From assembly GCA_041490445.1 (NCBI GenBank), contig JBGPTF010000010.1:1-64000 (forward strand): 64,000 nucleotides of DNA, read 5' to 3'. Origin of the DNA: JBGPTF01 sp041490445 (lineage in GTDB: Bacteria > Acidobacteriota > Terriglobia > Acidiferrales > UBA7541). Positions 30,608 through 39,232 of the stretch are shown here, in pieces. The notes beneath the pieces were generated by a model that made no database searches, was not told the origin of the DNA, and saw only the letters and a list, made by a program, of their open reading frames with translations. Position 1 is the stretch's first letter; every line of letters starts with the position of its first letter. Both the position numbers and the translations under genes were made by a program.

Positions 30608-31993
30608 TCAAGAAGCTCGCTCGGGGTTGCCAGAACTTTCCGGAGTCACCGTGTGGCGCCGCAGATGAACGGTCATTGTCATCCCATGCTTGGGGCGCAA
30701 GGTAACATGAGGTTCGGGAACGACTGGATGCCCCGGGACGGTCCGCATCTGCCACTTCTGGGCCAGAGTCGCAAGAACCAGCAGCCCCTCTGCCCAGGCA
30801 AAACCTTCTCCGATGCATCTGCGGCTGCCACCGGCGAAGGGAAAGTAACAGAATTTGGGCCGGGAAGCGCAGTTTTCCGGTGTCCAGCGCAAAGGATCAA
30901 ATCGTTCCGGGTCAGGGAAGTAGCGGGGATGCCGATGCATCACAAATTGCGACAGATACATGTAAGACCCGGCCGGAGCTCGGTATTCGCCGATCTGCCA
31001 GTCTTGCACACACCGGCGCACAATCAGCCACACGGGAGGATAGAGACGCATGGATTCAGAGAAGAGCATGGTTGTGAAAGTCAATCGGGGCAGGTCCTCC
31101 ATCGTCGGCGGACGCCCGCCAAGAAGCGCATCTAACTCCTCATGGAGCTTGTGCTCTGCATCCGGGTGCAAGGCGAGCAGGTAACAAGTCCAGTTGAGTG
31201 CATTGGCAATCGTTTCGTGTCCGGCAATAAGCATGGTGACGGCTTCGTCCCGGATCTGTTGATCACTCGTACCCTCTGACTCCTCCAAAGGGTTCTGCAT
31301 CCGTACGAGCATGGAAAGAAGGTCGGAGGGTTCCCCTTTCTGATTTTTCCGTTTTGAGATCAAACGGAACACGAGTCCATCCAGGGTGTCGATCGCCTGG
31401 TTGAGACGGCGGTCCCCGTCGTAAGGAAACCAGGCTGTCAGCGCCTTCCACAAATAGGCACGCTTGCCTGTGTCAGCCATGATCGTATGGATGGCAGCCC
31501 GAATTTCCGGCGCGCCTTCGTCAACATCAGCGCCGAGAAGCGCCTTGAGAGCGAGCTCGAAGGTTAAATCTGACATCCATTCGGCGATGTTAAGCGTTTG
31601 ACCGTCGCGCCAGTGCTTGCTGGCGCTCAAGCTGGATTGCGACATGCTCTCGCCCCAGGCCGCGATCTGCTGATGATGGAAGAAAGGCTGAATCTTGCGT
31701 CGCTGGGAGCGGTGAAACGCTCCCTGGCTGCAGAGCAGGCCCTTTCCCATGACACGTCTCCCGGTGCGGGAAAATGAGTGCAGCATCTGTTCTTCGGGAG
31801 CCTGCAAGATGTCGCGGATATGATCCGGATGATTGAGCAGCCAGTAGTGCCGCCGGCCCATTTGTATATGAGCGATGTCGCCGTATTCCCGGGCGGCACG
31901 CATGAAGAACCGGATCGGATCAAGATAGAGAGAGATGAAAACACCCCCGGGAATGCGGGACTTGGGGCCCTGCGGATAAAGATTTTCGTCCAT
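30608..31993 (-). CDS. Cytochrome P450
   Basis: A 461-residue haem monooxygenase from ATG 31993. The I-helix AGHETIAN (~258-265), the K-helix E-x-x-R in SESMRLYP and the haem loop FPFAGGSRRCIGEG (Cys ~393) are all intact. The sequence resembles bacterial CYP families related to fatty-acid or terpenoid hydroxylases; the substrate is unknown. A GTG at 32095 would add 34 residues that look unlike P450 N-termini. No ferredoxin or reductase gene is adjacent, so electrons come from elsewhere. Coupled to the downstream SDR. Confidence 0.88.
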   Translation of the reverse strand: MDENLYPQGPKSRIPGGVFISLYLDPIRFFMRAAREYGDIAHIQMGRRHYWLLNHPDHIRDILQAPEEQMLHSFSRTGRRVMGKGLLCSQGAFHRSQRRKIQPFFHHQQIAAWGESMSQSSLSASKHWRDGQTLNIAEWMSDLTFELALKALLGADVDEGAPEIRAAIHTIMADTGKRAYLWKALTAWFPYDGDRRLNQAIDTLDGLVFRLISKRKNQKGEPSDLLSMLVRMQNPLEESEGTSDQQIRDEAVTMLIAGHETIANALNWTCYLLALHPDAEHKLHEELDALLGGRPPTMEDLPRLTFTTMLFSESMRLYPPVWLIVRRCVQDWQIGEYRAPAGSYMYLSQFVMHRHPRYFPDPERFDPLRWTPENCASRPKFCYFPFAGGSRRCIGEGFAWAEGLLVLATLAQKWQMRTVPGHPVVPEPHVTLRPKHGMTMTVHLRRHTVTPESSGNPERAS

Positions 31994-32190
31994 CTTGGAA
32001 AAGCATTGCGGACAGGGGCCGTGAAAATGAGTCAAATGAAATCGCGCGATTGTATCCAGAAGAGGAGGGAACAGCAAGCGAATGTACTCGTCCACATGAT
32101 GAGTGACACTTGCGGGCCTTTCGTTCGGATTTTCTCCAGCGCTGGAGAGACTCGAGCGAAGTGGCGTAGCCGAGTATCCGGGGACGGCGA

Positions 32191-32312
32191 GCGCGGGGAA
32201 AAAGGTGATGCAGTTTCTTTCCGGCGGTCGCTACGTCGCGAACGTTGTGGATGGCAAGGTGACGCTGTACACCCGCCCTGCCGGTTCTTCCCGGCGACGC
32301 GCAGCGCGCTGA
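32191..32312 (+). pseudogene. 3' fragment of the same small gene (copy B)
   Basis: This keeps the intact C-terminal part (GKKVMQFLSGGRYVANVVDG, then KVTLYTRPAGSSRRRAAR and a stop) but has lost the N-terminal ~75 codons. The sequence upstream in the same frame, back to about 32103, is unrelated and belongs to the 5' flank of the P450 gene. It therefore looks like a truncated duplicate of the gene at 29238. Confidence 0.7.
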
Positions 32313-32324
32313 GTCTTGCTCTGC
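32191..32324 (+). repeat. Direct repeat B flanking the SDR-P450 pair
   Basis: Second copy of the 29467-29599 segment, one base longer. Start-to-start spacing is about 2.72 kb, and the intervening DNA carries only the minus-strand P450 and SDR genes plus ~200 bases of non-coding sequence. Confidence 0.85.
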
Positions 32325-32353
32325 CAAGAGGCCAACCTAGAAGGGAGGTGTAG

Positions 32354-32693
32354 ACGACGAAAGTTTGCGGCGCGCATGGTGCGTCGCATGGACGCGAATT
32401 TGTTCGTGGTTTACGTGGGAATCCATCCCGGGCTCGCTGCGGAAGAGGAGTGATCACTTTCCGCCAATCTTGAATTCGGTGAAAACCTGGGTACGAAGGT
32501 CGCACGGCTGAAGAGCAAGGACGTGGCCACGGCCATCGCCGCATTTGTCCGCGAAAAGCACATCACGCAGGTGATCTTCGGGCGGTCGGCTGTGGAAGGC
32601 TGGTGAAAGTATCTGTATATGACGGCCATCAACCGGTTTCTCCGCGATGCCTCGGCTGTGGATGTCCACATCGTCACGCAGGAACCGGATTAG
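32354..32693 (+). pseudogene. Decayed kdpD fragment (universal-stress domain)
   Basis: The sequence encodes pieces of the USP-like domain of the osmosensor kinase KdpD: KFAARMVRRMDANLFVVYVG, then in another frame ENLGTKVARLKSKDVATAI, FVREKHITQVIFGRSAVEGW, an in-frame TGA, and YLYMTAINRFLRDASAVDVH ending at TAG 32693. At least one frameshift or deletion (near 32450) and one nonsense codon separate the parts. The rest of kdpD and the kdpABC genes are absent. Confidence 0.75.
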
Positions 32694-32775
32694 AAGTTTG
32701 TTCTCGCCAATCCTTCGATCTCGCAGGAAAGAGCGGCGCATCCGTGTCATCCGGCTGGATCACTGCGCGAGGGCT

Positions 32776-32851
32776 TGGTGGACGTGACCGGGATCGAACC
32801 GGCGACCCCCTGCTTGCAAAGCAGGTGCTCTCCCAGCTGAGCTACACGCCC
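32776..32851 (-). tRNA. tRNA-Ala (UGC)
   Basis: The reverse complement folds as a tRNA: GGGCGTG pairs with CACGTCC in the acceptor stem, the D arm contains AGCTCAGCTGGGAGAGC, the anticodon stem-loop CTGCTTTGCAAGCAG carries anticodon TGC, and the T loop is GGTTCGATCCC. Discriminator A73 and CCA appear to be encoded. In linked rRNA operons this tRNA commonly lies between 16S and 23S; here it stands alone, far from the 23S gene. Confidence 0.95.
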
Positions 32852-33009
32852 ACCGAACAGGCCATTTCATTTTGAGGCAGCTTTGCGGCGGGGTCAAGAA
32901 AAGCGGCAGCACGAGGTTTCACGCCCGCGGAGCGAAGCCAGCAGCACCTCTGGCAGCGACCGTAGCGCTCGCGGTATGATGCTGGCACCGCCCTGGGGGG
33001 AGTGAGTCG

Positions 33010-34047
33010 TTGAGGAACATCACAAGAGCCACGATCGCGTTGAGTTGTATGTCTGTAGTTTTTTGCTTCACGCCGGTTCCAGCCTGCGCGCAAAACCATT
33101 TTCAGGAAACCATGCATCACCCGATGCGCATGCAGCACACCGGAATGCATCACGCCGTTTCGCACACGGCGAAGCTGACTGTGAGCGACGATGCATCCGG
33201 CCGGGCCTGGGTGATCCGCGTGGGTCCTGTGAATCTGCCCGCGCATGCCGACCACATGTCGGTGGCGCAGCCGCAGGATTTCTACATCCCTGTCGAAAAA
33301 AATGCGTGGCTCACGGCATTTCATCCGCGGCTGGTGGACGCAGCCGGCAACCCGGTTCCGAGCAAGCTGCTGCACCACGCCGCGTTCTGGAATACGACGC
33401 GGCCCGATTTTCTGTGCCCCAATAAGGAAGAGCACATTTTCGGCGCCGGGGGCGAAATGAACGACTGGCCCGGCGTACCTGGCTTCGGTTACCGCGTCCG
33501 GTCGGGCGACCGGATTCGCGTCAGCACGATGTTCGCGAATCCCACCGACGCAGGCTATCCGAGCGTCTATCTCGAAATTCGCGAGGAATACGAACTCGCA
33601 GGGCCGGGCGCGGACGTCCTCAAAAGCGTTTATCCCGTCTGGTTCGACGTGATGGGATGCCAGAACTCGGGCTACGACCTCGCGCCCGGACACAACGTCA
33701 CCAGCCACACGTTCACGTTCGGCTATGACGGGATTCTGCTGGGCGCTGGCGGACATTTGCACGACTACGGCCGCTTGCTTGTGCTCGACGACCCGGTGAG
33801 CAAACAACCGGTCGCGGAGCTCCGTTCTTCGCTTGATTCTGCCAGCCGCATCCTCGCGATGCCTATTGAGCGATTCGACGGACGTGGCTTTGCGCTGCGG
33901 AAAGGCGAACCGATTCGCGTGACCGCAACGTATGACAATCCTTCCGCCAGACGGCTGCCCGAAGGCGCCATGGGGATTGTGGTGGGCTGGTTTCTGCCTG
34001 CCGACGGCGCGAAATTCGTCGCGATGGCGCGGACGCCGCGCAAATAG
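33010..34047 (+). CDS. Secreted His-rich protein, possible SURNod19/PHM-like fold
   Basis: A 345-residue exported protein. The signal peptide spans ~1-27. Residues ~34-53 form a His/Met cluster (ETMHHPMRMQHTGMHHAV) suited to copper or another metal. The body carries KLLHHAAFWNTTRPDF and a later GAGGHLHDYGR, paired-histidine patterns seen in copper-monooxygenase-like (PHM/DBH) folds and in SURNod19-type proteins. This assignment is tentative and no activity is claimed. The start is TTG 33010 with GGGGGAG seven bases upstream. It is followed by rpmB, about 64 bases away. Confidence 0.6.
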   Translation: MRNITRATIALSCMSVVFCFTPVPACAQNHFQETMHHPMRMQHTGMHHAVSHTAKLTVSDDASGRAWVIRVGPVNLPAHADHMSVAQPQDFYIPVEKNAWLTAFHPRLVDAAGNPVPSKLLHHAAFWNTTRPDFLCPNKEEHIFGAGGEMNDWPGVPGFGYRVRSGDRIRVSTMFANPTDAGYPSVYLEIREEYELAGPGADVLKSVYPVWFDVMGCQNSGYDLAPGHNVTSHTFTFGYDGILLGAGGHLHDYGRLLVLDDPVSKQPVAELRSSLDSASRILAMPIERFDGRGFALRKGEPIRVTATYDNPSARRLPEGAMGIVVGWFLPADGAKFVAMARTPRK

Positions 34048-34111
34048 ATTTTCACGAGCGTCTCTGGTACGATGATTCGCTGTTTTCTTGCGTTTTTCCC
34101 TGGAGTGAACT

Positions 34112-34303
34112 ATGGCCCGCGCCTGTGAGATTTGCGGCAAGAAGCCGCGCTACGGCAACACGATCAGTCACGCGCACAACGTCACCCGGCGCCGCTGGAA
34201 CCCTAACTTGCGCCGAGTGAAGGCGCTGGTCGGCGGCGTCAAGAAGCACATGCGCGTCTGCACCGCCTGCATCCGAGCCGGACGGGTGCGGAAAGCCGCC
34301 TGA
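34112..34303 (+). CDS. rpmB: 50S ribosomal protein L28
   Basis: A 63-residue protein with the L28 pattern: MARACEICGKKP, GNTISHAHNVTRRRW, NLRRVKA and VCTACIR. The two Cys pairs (CEIC, CTAC) mark the zinc-binding form. GGAG lies before the ATG. L28 sits at the base of the large subunit. rpmB is not next to rpmG here; the next gene is a lipoprotein isomerase. Confidence 0.95.
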   Translation: MARACEICGKKPRYGNTISHAHNVTRRRWNPNLRRVKALVGGVKKHMRVCTACIRAGRVRKAA

Positions 34304-34346
34304 GCCGGCGTTTTCTTCGCCTGCCTGATTCGGAAGGAGCTGCCCC

Positions 34347-35393
34347 TTGAAAGGAAAATTGCTTATCCTCGCGGCGCTGGGTGCGTGCGCACTCGCCGTA
34401 GCCTGCAAGAAGCAGGAAGCGCCCGGCCCCGGCGTATGGGCTACCGTGAACGGCAAGGAGATCCGCCGCGAAGAAGTGGAGAAATACTACCGCGGCCGGA
34501 TCAATCCGGAACAGCCGGCGCCGTCGCAGGAGGAGGCGCTGACGCTGAAGCTGAGTGTGCTCGATGAACTGGTCAACAATGAAATTCTGCTCGAGCGCGC
34601 GGCGCAATTGAACCTGGTCGCCACCGACGGCGAAGTCGAGGACAAGTTCACCGAATCGAAGAGCCCGTACACGGAAGACGAGTTTCAGCGCAAGCTGAAA
34701 GAAACCGGATTGACGGTGGACGACCTGAAGCGCGACATCCGGCGCCAGCTCTCGATCCAGAAGCTGCTGAACCGCGAAGTGGTCGCAAAGATATCCATCA
34801 CCGACCAGGACGTAACCGACTTCTACAACAAGAGTCGCTCGCAATTCAATTTTGCCGAGCCGCAATACCACATCGCTCAGATCGCCGTTACGCCCCATCC
34901 GGACCCGCAGGTGCACAACCGGAAAAACGACGACGCGACCAGCGAAGCCGATGCGCGGCGCAAGATCGCGATGATTGAACAGCAGGTGAACGCCGGAAAG
35001 GATTTCGGGCAGCTCGCGATGGATTACTCCGAGGATTCCACTTCGTCTGCCGGCGGCGATCTCGGATTCATCCCGGAATCGGCATTGAATCAGTCCGATC
35101 CAGCCCTGAAGAAGGTTGTGCTCGCGCTGCGTCCCGGCGAAGTCAGCAAGCCGATCGCGACTAAAGACGGCTACCGCATTCTGAAATTGATCGAGAAGGA
35201 GCCGGCGGGGCAGCGCCTGCTGACCGACCCCCAGGTGCAGCAGTCCATTCGGGATGTCTTGCGCAACCGCAAGGAACAATTGCTGCGGCTCGCGTATATT
35301 TCCGTGGCGCGCGACAGCTCCAAAGTGATGAACTATCTCGCGCGGCAGGTGATCGAATCGGCCGGGAAACTTCCTACTGCACCAACCAAGTAA
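34347..35393 (+). CDS. Lipoprotein peptidyl-prolyl isomerase (SurA/PrsA-like)
   Basis: A 348-residue exported foldase. Residues 1-20 form a lipoprotein signal (LAVAC lipobox, Cys ~20). Residues ~28-160 are the helical SurA-N-like chaperone region (ATVNGKEIRREEVEKYY, LDELVNNEILLERA). The parvulin domain runs ~175-290: AQIAVTP, GKDFGQLAMDYSEDSTSSAGG and LGFIPE, then EVSKPIATKDGYRILKL. It likely folds envelope proteins. TTG 34347 has GGAAGGAG about seven bases upstream. It follows rpmB by 43 bases. Confidence 0.88.
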   Translation: MKGKLLILAALGACALAVACKKQEAPGPGVWATVNGKEIRREEVEKYYRGRINPEQPAPSQEEALTLKLSVLDELVNNEILLERAAQLNLVATDGEVEDKFTESKSPYTEDEFQRKLKETGLTVDDLKRDIRRQLSIQKLLNREVVAKISITDQDVTDFYNKSRSQFNFAEPQYHIAQIAVTPHPDPQVHNRKNDDATSEADARRKIAMIEQQVNAGKDFGQLAMDYSEDSTSSAGGDLGFIPESALNQSDPALKKVVLALRPGEVSKPIATKDGYRILKLIEKEPAGQRLLTDPQVQQSIRDVLRNRKEQLLRLAYISVARDSSKVMNYLARQVIESAGKLPTAPTK

Positions 35394-35484
35394 GACGCGC
35401 AAACGGAAGCTGCAGATCCGAAATTCGCAGAAACTGTGAGTGTGTCATGTTGATTCGATTTCGATTCCTGTGTTCTCTCGTCGG

Positions 35485-35982
35485 TTAGGTGACGACCGCG
35501 AGGACTTCACCGGAATTGACCGCCTGGCCTTCCGTAACGAGCAGGCGTTCGACGGTCCCCGGCCTGGGGGCGCGGATTTCGTTCTGCATTTTCATCGCTT
35601 CAACTACCACGATTCCCTGTCCTGCCTTCACGGTATCACCCGTTTTCACCAGTACGCGCACCACTTTCCCCGGCATGGGCGCGAGCACTTGCTGTGACCC
35701 TTCCGTCGGATGCGCGCCGCCGTGGCGCTTGCGCCATTGCCGCGGATCGACAACTTCGGCCAAGTACTCTTCATTCGCTGTAAAGACGCGGAGCCCCACG
35801 CCAGCCTCTTCCACGCGCACTTCGTGGGACTGGCCTTCGATCAGGACGGAATAGATCCCGCGCGCGACTTCCAATACGTCGGCCTCAATCGCGCGGCCAT
35901 CGAGCTGCCACAGGAGCCGCTTGCCGACGCGTCTGACTTCCAGCGCGCGCGTCCGGCCGCCGATCTCGATTTCCAGCTTCAT
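35485..35982 (-). CDS. Biotin carboxyl carrier subunit of an acyl-CoA carboxylase
   Basis: A 165-residue protein with an N-terminal beta-rich domain (~1-85) and a C-terminal biotinyl domain. The latter has APMPGKVVRVLVKTGDTVKAG and the VEAMKMQNE motif whose central Lys accepts biotin. This layout is typical of pyruvate or acyl-CoA carboxylase carriers rather than the Pro-rich FabE/AccB type. ATG 35982 overlaps the stop of the biotin carboxylase gene (ATGA). It swings CO2 to the carboxyltransferase, probably encoded at 40.8 kb. Confidence 0.88.
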   Translation of the reverse strand: MKLEIEIGGRTRALEVRRVGKRLLWQLDGRAIEADVLEVARGIYSVLIEGQSHEVRVEEAGVGLRVFTANEEYLAEVVDPRQWRKRHGGAHPTEGSQQVLAPMPGKVVRVLVKTGDTVKAGQGIVVVEAMKMQNEIRAPRPGTVERLLVTEGQAVNSGEVLAVVT

Positions 35983-37496
35983 CGGCCTCGGTCGAGCTGT
36001 TCGCGGCGGCCTTCGTGCTTCCAACGCGATTCCGGAGGGGCGGCCGCGCCAGCCGCGGGTGATTTGCCGTTCTTGCTCAAATGCCACAACGCCGCAGCAA
36101 GAACGGCTGCGTCTTCGGCGGAGCCGGCCGGCGGAGCTGCCGGTGTGACGGGCCGGCGTTGCAGCAGCTCATCGAGCCATTTCGTGTGAATGTCGCCGCG
36201 CACAAAATCCGGCTCGGTGAGTATCCTGCGGAACAGTCCGACGTTTGTTCTGATCCCGCTCACGTAGTACTCCTCGAGCGCCCGCCGCAGCCGCGCGATG
36301 GCCTCGGGGCGATCGTCGCCCCAGACAATCAACTTGCCGAGGATCGGATCGTAGTCGGTCGGCACCGTCCAGCCGGCATAGACACCGTCATCGAGGCGGA
36401 TGCCCGGCCCGGTGGGCGCCCGCCGCTCGAGAATTTTGCCGGGCGAGGGGAAAAAGTTATTGTCCGGGTCCTCGGCGTAGATGCGGCATTCGATGGCGTG
36501 GCCGCGCAGCACAATCTGTTCCTGCGTGACCGACAACGGCTCGCCGGCGGCGATGCGGATTTGCAGTTTCACAAGGTCGAGTGAAGTCACCATCTCCGTT
36601 ACCGGATGTTCGACCTGCAGCCGCGTGTTCATCTCGAGGAAATAGAAATTCCGGGCGGCGTCCACCAGGAATTCACACGTGCCCGCGTTTTCATAACCGC
36701 CCGCGCGGGCCAGCCGCACGGCCGCTTCTCCCATGGCGCGGCGCAGCTCCGGCGTCATGATGGGCGACGGCGACTCTTCGAGTACCTTCTGATAGCGCCG
36801 CTGGATGGAACATTCCCGCTCGCCCAGATGGACCATGTGTCCGTGCTGGTCACCGAGCACCTGGATTTCGACGTGCCGCGGGTGCAGGAGAAATTTTTCG
36901 AGATACATCCGGCCGTCGCCGAAGGCGTTCAAGGCTTCGGAAGCCGCGTCACGCCACGCGGAAGCCAGTTGCGCTTCGCTTTCGACGAGCCGCATGCCTT
37001 TGCCGCCGCCACCGGCCACAGCTTTCAACACAATCGGGTAGCCGATCTCTCGCGCGGTCTTCTGCGCGGCCGCGGCGTTCTCCACCGGATCCATCGTGCC
37101 GGGAACGGTGGGCGCTCCCACGGTCTGGGCGAGTTGCCGCGCCGCCGTTTTCGAGCCGAGGCGTTCCATCGCCTCGGCGGAGGGTCCGATGAAGGTGATG
37201 CCCGCCTTCGCGCAGGCACGCGCGAGATCAGGGTTTTCCGCCAGGAAGCCGTACCCCGGATGGAGCGCATCGCAGCGCGCGTAGCGCGCTACGCCGACCA
37301 GCTTGTCAATCACCAGATAGCTCTCCCGGGCGGGCGAAGGGCCGACGGGATAGGCTTCGTCGGCGAGCCGCACGTGGAGCGAGGCGCGGTCGGCTTCGCT
37401 GTAGACGGCCACCGACCCGATGCCCATCTCGCGGCAGGCGCGCAGAATGCGCACGGCGATTTCGCCGCGGTTCGCGATTAGAATTTTCCGGAACAT
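35979..37496 (-). CDS. accC: Biotin carboxylase subunit of an acyl-CoA carboxylase
   Basis: A 505-residue ATP-grasp enzyme that carboxylates biotin. FRKILIANRGEIAVRILRAC opens the preATP domain; KAVAGGGGKGMRLV (~160-173) is the ATP-grasp Gly loop; MNTRLQVEHPVTE (~284-296) holds the metal ligands and biotin-binding region. About 60 extra residues follow the usual ~445-residue core, rich in Ala/Pro. ATG 37496 is preferred over an upstream frame extension. Sequence alone does not separate acetyl- from propionyl-CoA use, so the symbol is nominal. Confidence 0.9.
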   Translation of the reverse strand: MFRKILIANRGEIAVRILRACREMGIGSVAVYSEADRASLHVRLADEAYPVGPSPARESYLVIDKLVGVARYARCDALHPGYGFLAENPDLARACAKAGITFIGPSAEAMERLGSKTAARQLAQTVGAPTVPGTMDPVENAAAAQKTAREIGYPIVLKAVAGGGGKGMRLVESEAQLASAWRDAASEALNAFGDGRMYLEKFLLHPRHVEIQVLGDQHGHMVHLGERECSIQRRYQKVLEESPSPIMTPELRRAMGEAAVRLARAGGYENAGTCEFLVDAARNFYFLEMNTRLQVEHPVTEMVTSLDLVKLQIRIAAGEPLSVTQEQIVLRGHAIECRIYAEDPDNNFFPSPGKILERRAPTGPGIRLDDGVYAGWTVPTDYDPILGKLIVWGDDRPEAIARLRRALEEYYVSGIRTNVGLFRRILTEPDFVRGDIHTKWLDELLQRRPVTPAAPPAGSAEDAAVLAAALWHLSKNGKSPAAGAAAPPESRWKHEGRREQLDRGR

Positions 37497-37554
37497 CTGG
37501 GCGTCAACCTCGTGCGTGAAAAACGGAAGTGTATCACGCACCGGCACAGGTCAG

Positions 37555-37583
37555 TTGACACCCCAGCGCCGCTCTCTTAGAAT
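37555..37583 (+). promoter_or_regulatory. sigma70-consensus promoter of the CsgG-family gene
   Basis: TTGACA (37555-37560) is a perfect -35 box, TAGAAT (37578-37583) the -10 box, with 17 bases between them. The gene starts at 37644. It is the best sigma70 match I noticed in the window. Confidence 0.7.
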
Positions 37584-37643
37584 TCGCTCCAGAATTTGGA
37601 CGGGACTGTTAGCTCCAGTCAATTCTCGTCGAGGAGACCAGCA

Positions 37644-38663
37644 ATGAAGCACGTGATGCTCTGGGCCCTGCTGTTGTGCATTGCCATTCCGCTTGACGCA
37701 CAGGCGCCGCTCGTGACCCCCGCGCAGAATCCAGCGCCGGCAGCGTCGCAGGGCCGCAAGAAACGCGTGGCCGTTTTCGATTTTGACTACGCAACTGTGC
37801 GCACCAACTCCGCGGCGCTGTTCGGATCCGACGTGGACGTCGGCAAGGGCATCGCCGACTTGCTGGTGAAGCGACTTGTGCAGGACGGCAGCTATTCCGT
37901 GATCGAGCGTAAGGCACTCGACAAAATCCTTGCGGAGCAGAATTTTTCGACGAGCGACCGGGCAAACCCTGCGAGTGCTGCGAAGCTGGGCAAGCTTCTC
38001 GGCGTGGACGCGATCATCGTCGGGAGCATCACGCAGTTCGGCAACGAGACCAATAATACAAAGGTCGGCGGGGGTGGCGGGGGCTTCGGCGGATTCGGCA
38101 TCGGCGGATTCAGCCACAAGAAGTCGAAGGCGATCGTCACCGTGGACGCCCGAATCGTGGATATTGATACCGGAGAGATCCTCGCAGTCGCGGATGGCAA
38201 GGGCGAATCGAAGCGCGAGAGCACCTCGCTGCTCGGCGGCGGCGGGAATTGGCACGGCTGGGGCGGTGGAGCCGTGGATTTCGGCAGCAGTGACTTCGAA
38301 CAGACCATCATCGGCGAAGCCGTGAAGGCGGCGGTCGATCAAATGAGCGCCGGCGTGATTGCGGGCAAGGACAAATTGCAGGCGCGCACCATCGTGGTGG
38401 AGGGCCTGGTCGCAGCCGTGGACAGCGGCCAGATCGTCCTCAACGTCGGCGCGAAGACCGGCCTGAAGGTCGGCGACCAGATGAGCGTCGAGCGAGTGAC
38501 GCGGGAAATCAAAGATCCTGCCACGGGTAAAGTGATCCGCCGGCTGAGCACCCAGGTGGGCGTGATTCAGGTCACCGATGTGGACGATGTATCTGCGGTA
38601 GCCAAGGTAATCTCCGGTGCGGGCTTTAAAGTCGGAGACCTTGTGAAAACAACGACGCAGTAG
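37644..38663 (+). CDS. CsgG-family envelope protein
   Basis: A 339-residue protein with a signal peptide (~1-20, ends DAQA). Residues ~40-225 match the CsgG/curli-assembly fold (KKRVAVFDFDYATV, VLVKRL-type helix, YSVIERKALDKILAEQNF, LGVDAIIVGSITQFG). A Gly-rich insertion (~155-170) and a second one (~205-220) interrupt it. Residues ~250-339 form a beta domain (IVLNVGAKTGLKVGDQMSV) like those attached to FlgT/CsgG proteins. No lipobox, so not a classical outer-membrane CsgG pore. GAGGAG precedes ATG 37644. Confidence 0.8.
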   Translation: MKHVMLWALLLCIAIPLDAQAPLVTPAQNPAPAASQGRKKRVAVFDFDYATVRTNSAALFGSDVDVGKGIADLLVKRLVQDGSYSVIERKALDKILAEQNFSTSDRANPASAAKLGKLLGVDAIIVGSITQFGNETNNTKVGGGGGGFGGFGIGGFSHKKSKAIVTVDARIVDIDTGEILAVADGKGESKRESTSLLGGGGNWHGWGGGAVDFGSSDFEQTIIGEAVKAAVDQMSAGVIAGKDKLQARTIVVEGLVAAVDSGQIVLNVGAKTGLKVGDQMSVERVTREIKDPATGKVIRRLSTQVGVIQVTDVDDVSAVAKVISGAGFKVGDLVKTTTQ

Positions 38664-38688
38664 CGCCCGAACCGAAAGAAGGCGCTAC
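38660..38688. terminator. Hairpin between convergent genes
   Basis: GTAGCGCC (38660-38667) pairs with GGCGCTAC (38681-38688), an 8-bp stem overlapping the stop codons of both convergent genes. Its location suits a bidirectional terminator, but no T-run follows on either side. Confidence 0.4.
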
Positions 38689-39089
38689 CAGACCCGGAAA
38701 GCGGATCTGGGGAAGACGCGAAACCTTGGCCCGAACAAGAACGGCGAAAAGGGGCGAAGGTGTGCGTTGCCCATCCTGCCGAATCCCTGCCAGCTGTAAT
38801 CGTATCCGCTGACGCTCATGTATGGGGTCGCACGAGGCGCCAGGGCCTGCGCGTCGCGGTCTGCCTTGCCCGTCAGCACATCTACATCATGCGGATCGAG
38901 GGGATGGCCCAATTTCGGCGCAACTGCCTGGTCCCGGGCTTGAGCGGCTTGTCCTTCCTGAGTATTTGCCGGTGAGTTCGCAGGCGATGCCGCGGGTGCG
39001 GGAGGCTCCTTGGGCGGGGCCGGTTGCTGCGCCCGAAGCGCCGGGGCAAAAGAGAGAAGCAACGCCAGGATGGCTGCTCGACCCATCAT
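38685..39089 (-). CDS. Small secreted Pro/Ala-rich protein
   Basis: A 134-residue protein with a signal peptide (MMGRAAILALLLSFAPALRA) and a Pro/Ala-rich stretch (~20-52). A C-terminal part rich in aromatic residues and Arg/Pro follows (SVSGYDYSWQGFGRMGN). GGAGG lies five bases before ATG 39089. No family recognised. Confidence 0.6.
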   Translation of the reverse strand: MMGRAAILALLLSFAPALRAQQPAPPKEPPAPAASPANSPANTQEGQAAQARDQAVAPKLGHPLDPHDVDVLTGKADRDAQALAPRATPYMSVSGYDYSWQGFGRMGNAHLRPFSPFLFGPRFRVFPRSAFRVW

Positions 39090-39232
39090 CTTCTCCTCCC
39101 GTCGCCGGTCTGGATGGCGCCTGATGCTGATCTGCCGACCAGCCAATATTCTTTGAAAAGCATTTTACCATGTCTCCGCCTGCAAAGTTTTGCGGAGGGC
39201 GGGCGGAGGCGTCGCGACCGGCTCTTTGGGTT

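Noticed and set aside
32842..34140. 432-codon minus-strand frame
   Set aside because: Antisense shadow of the secreted His-rich protein, which has a signal peptide and ribosome site; it also runs into the tRNA-Ala gene.
34239..35402. 387-codon minus-strand frame
   Set aside because: Antisense to the PPIase and the end of rpmB, both clear families; the product has no recognisable features.
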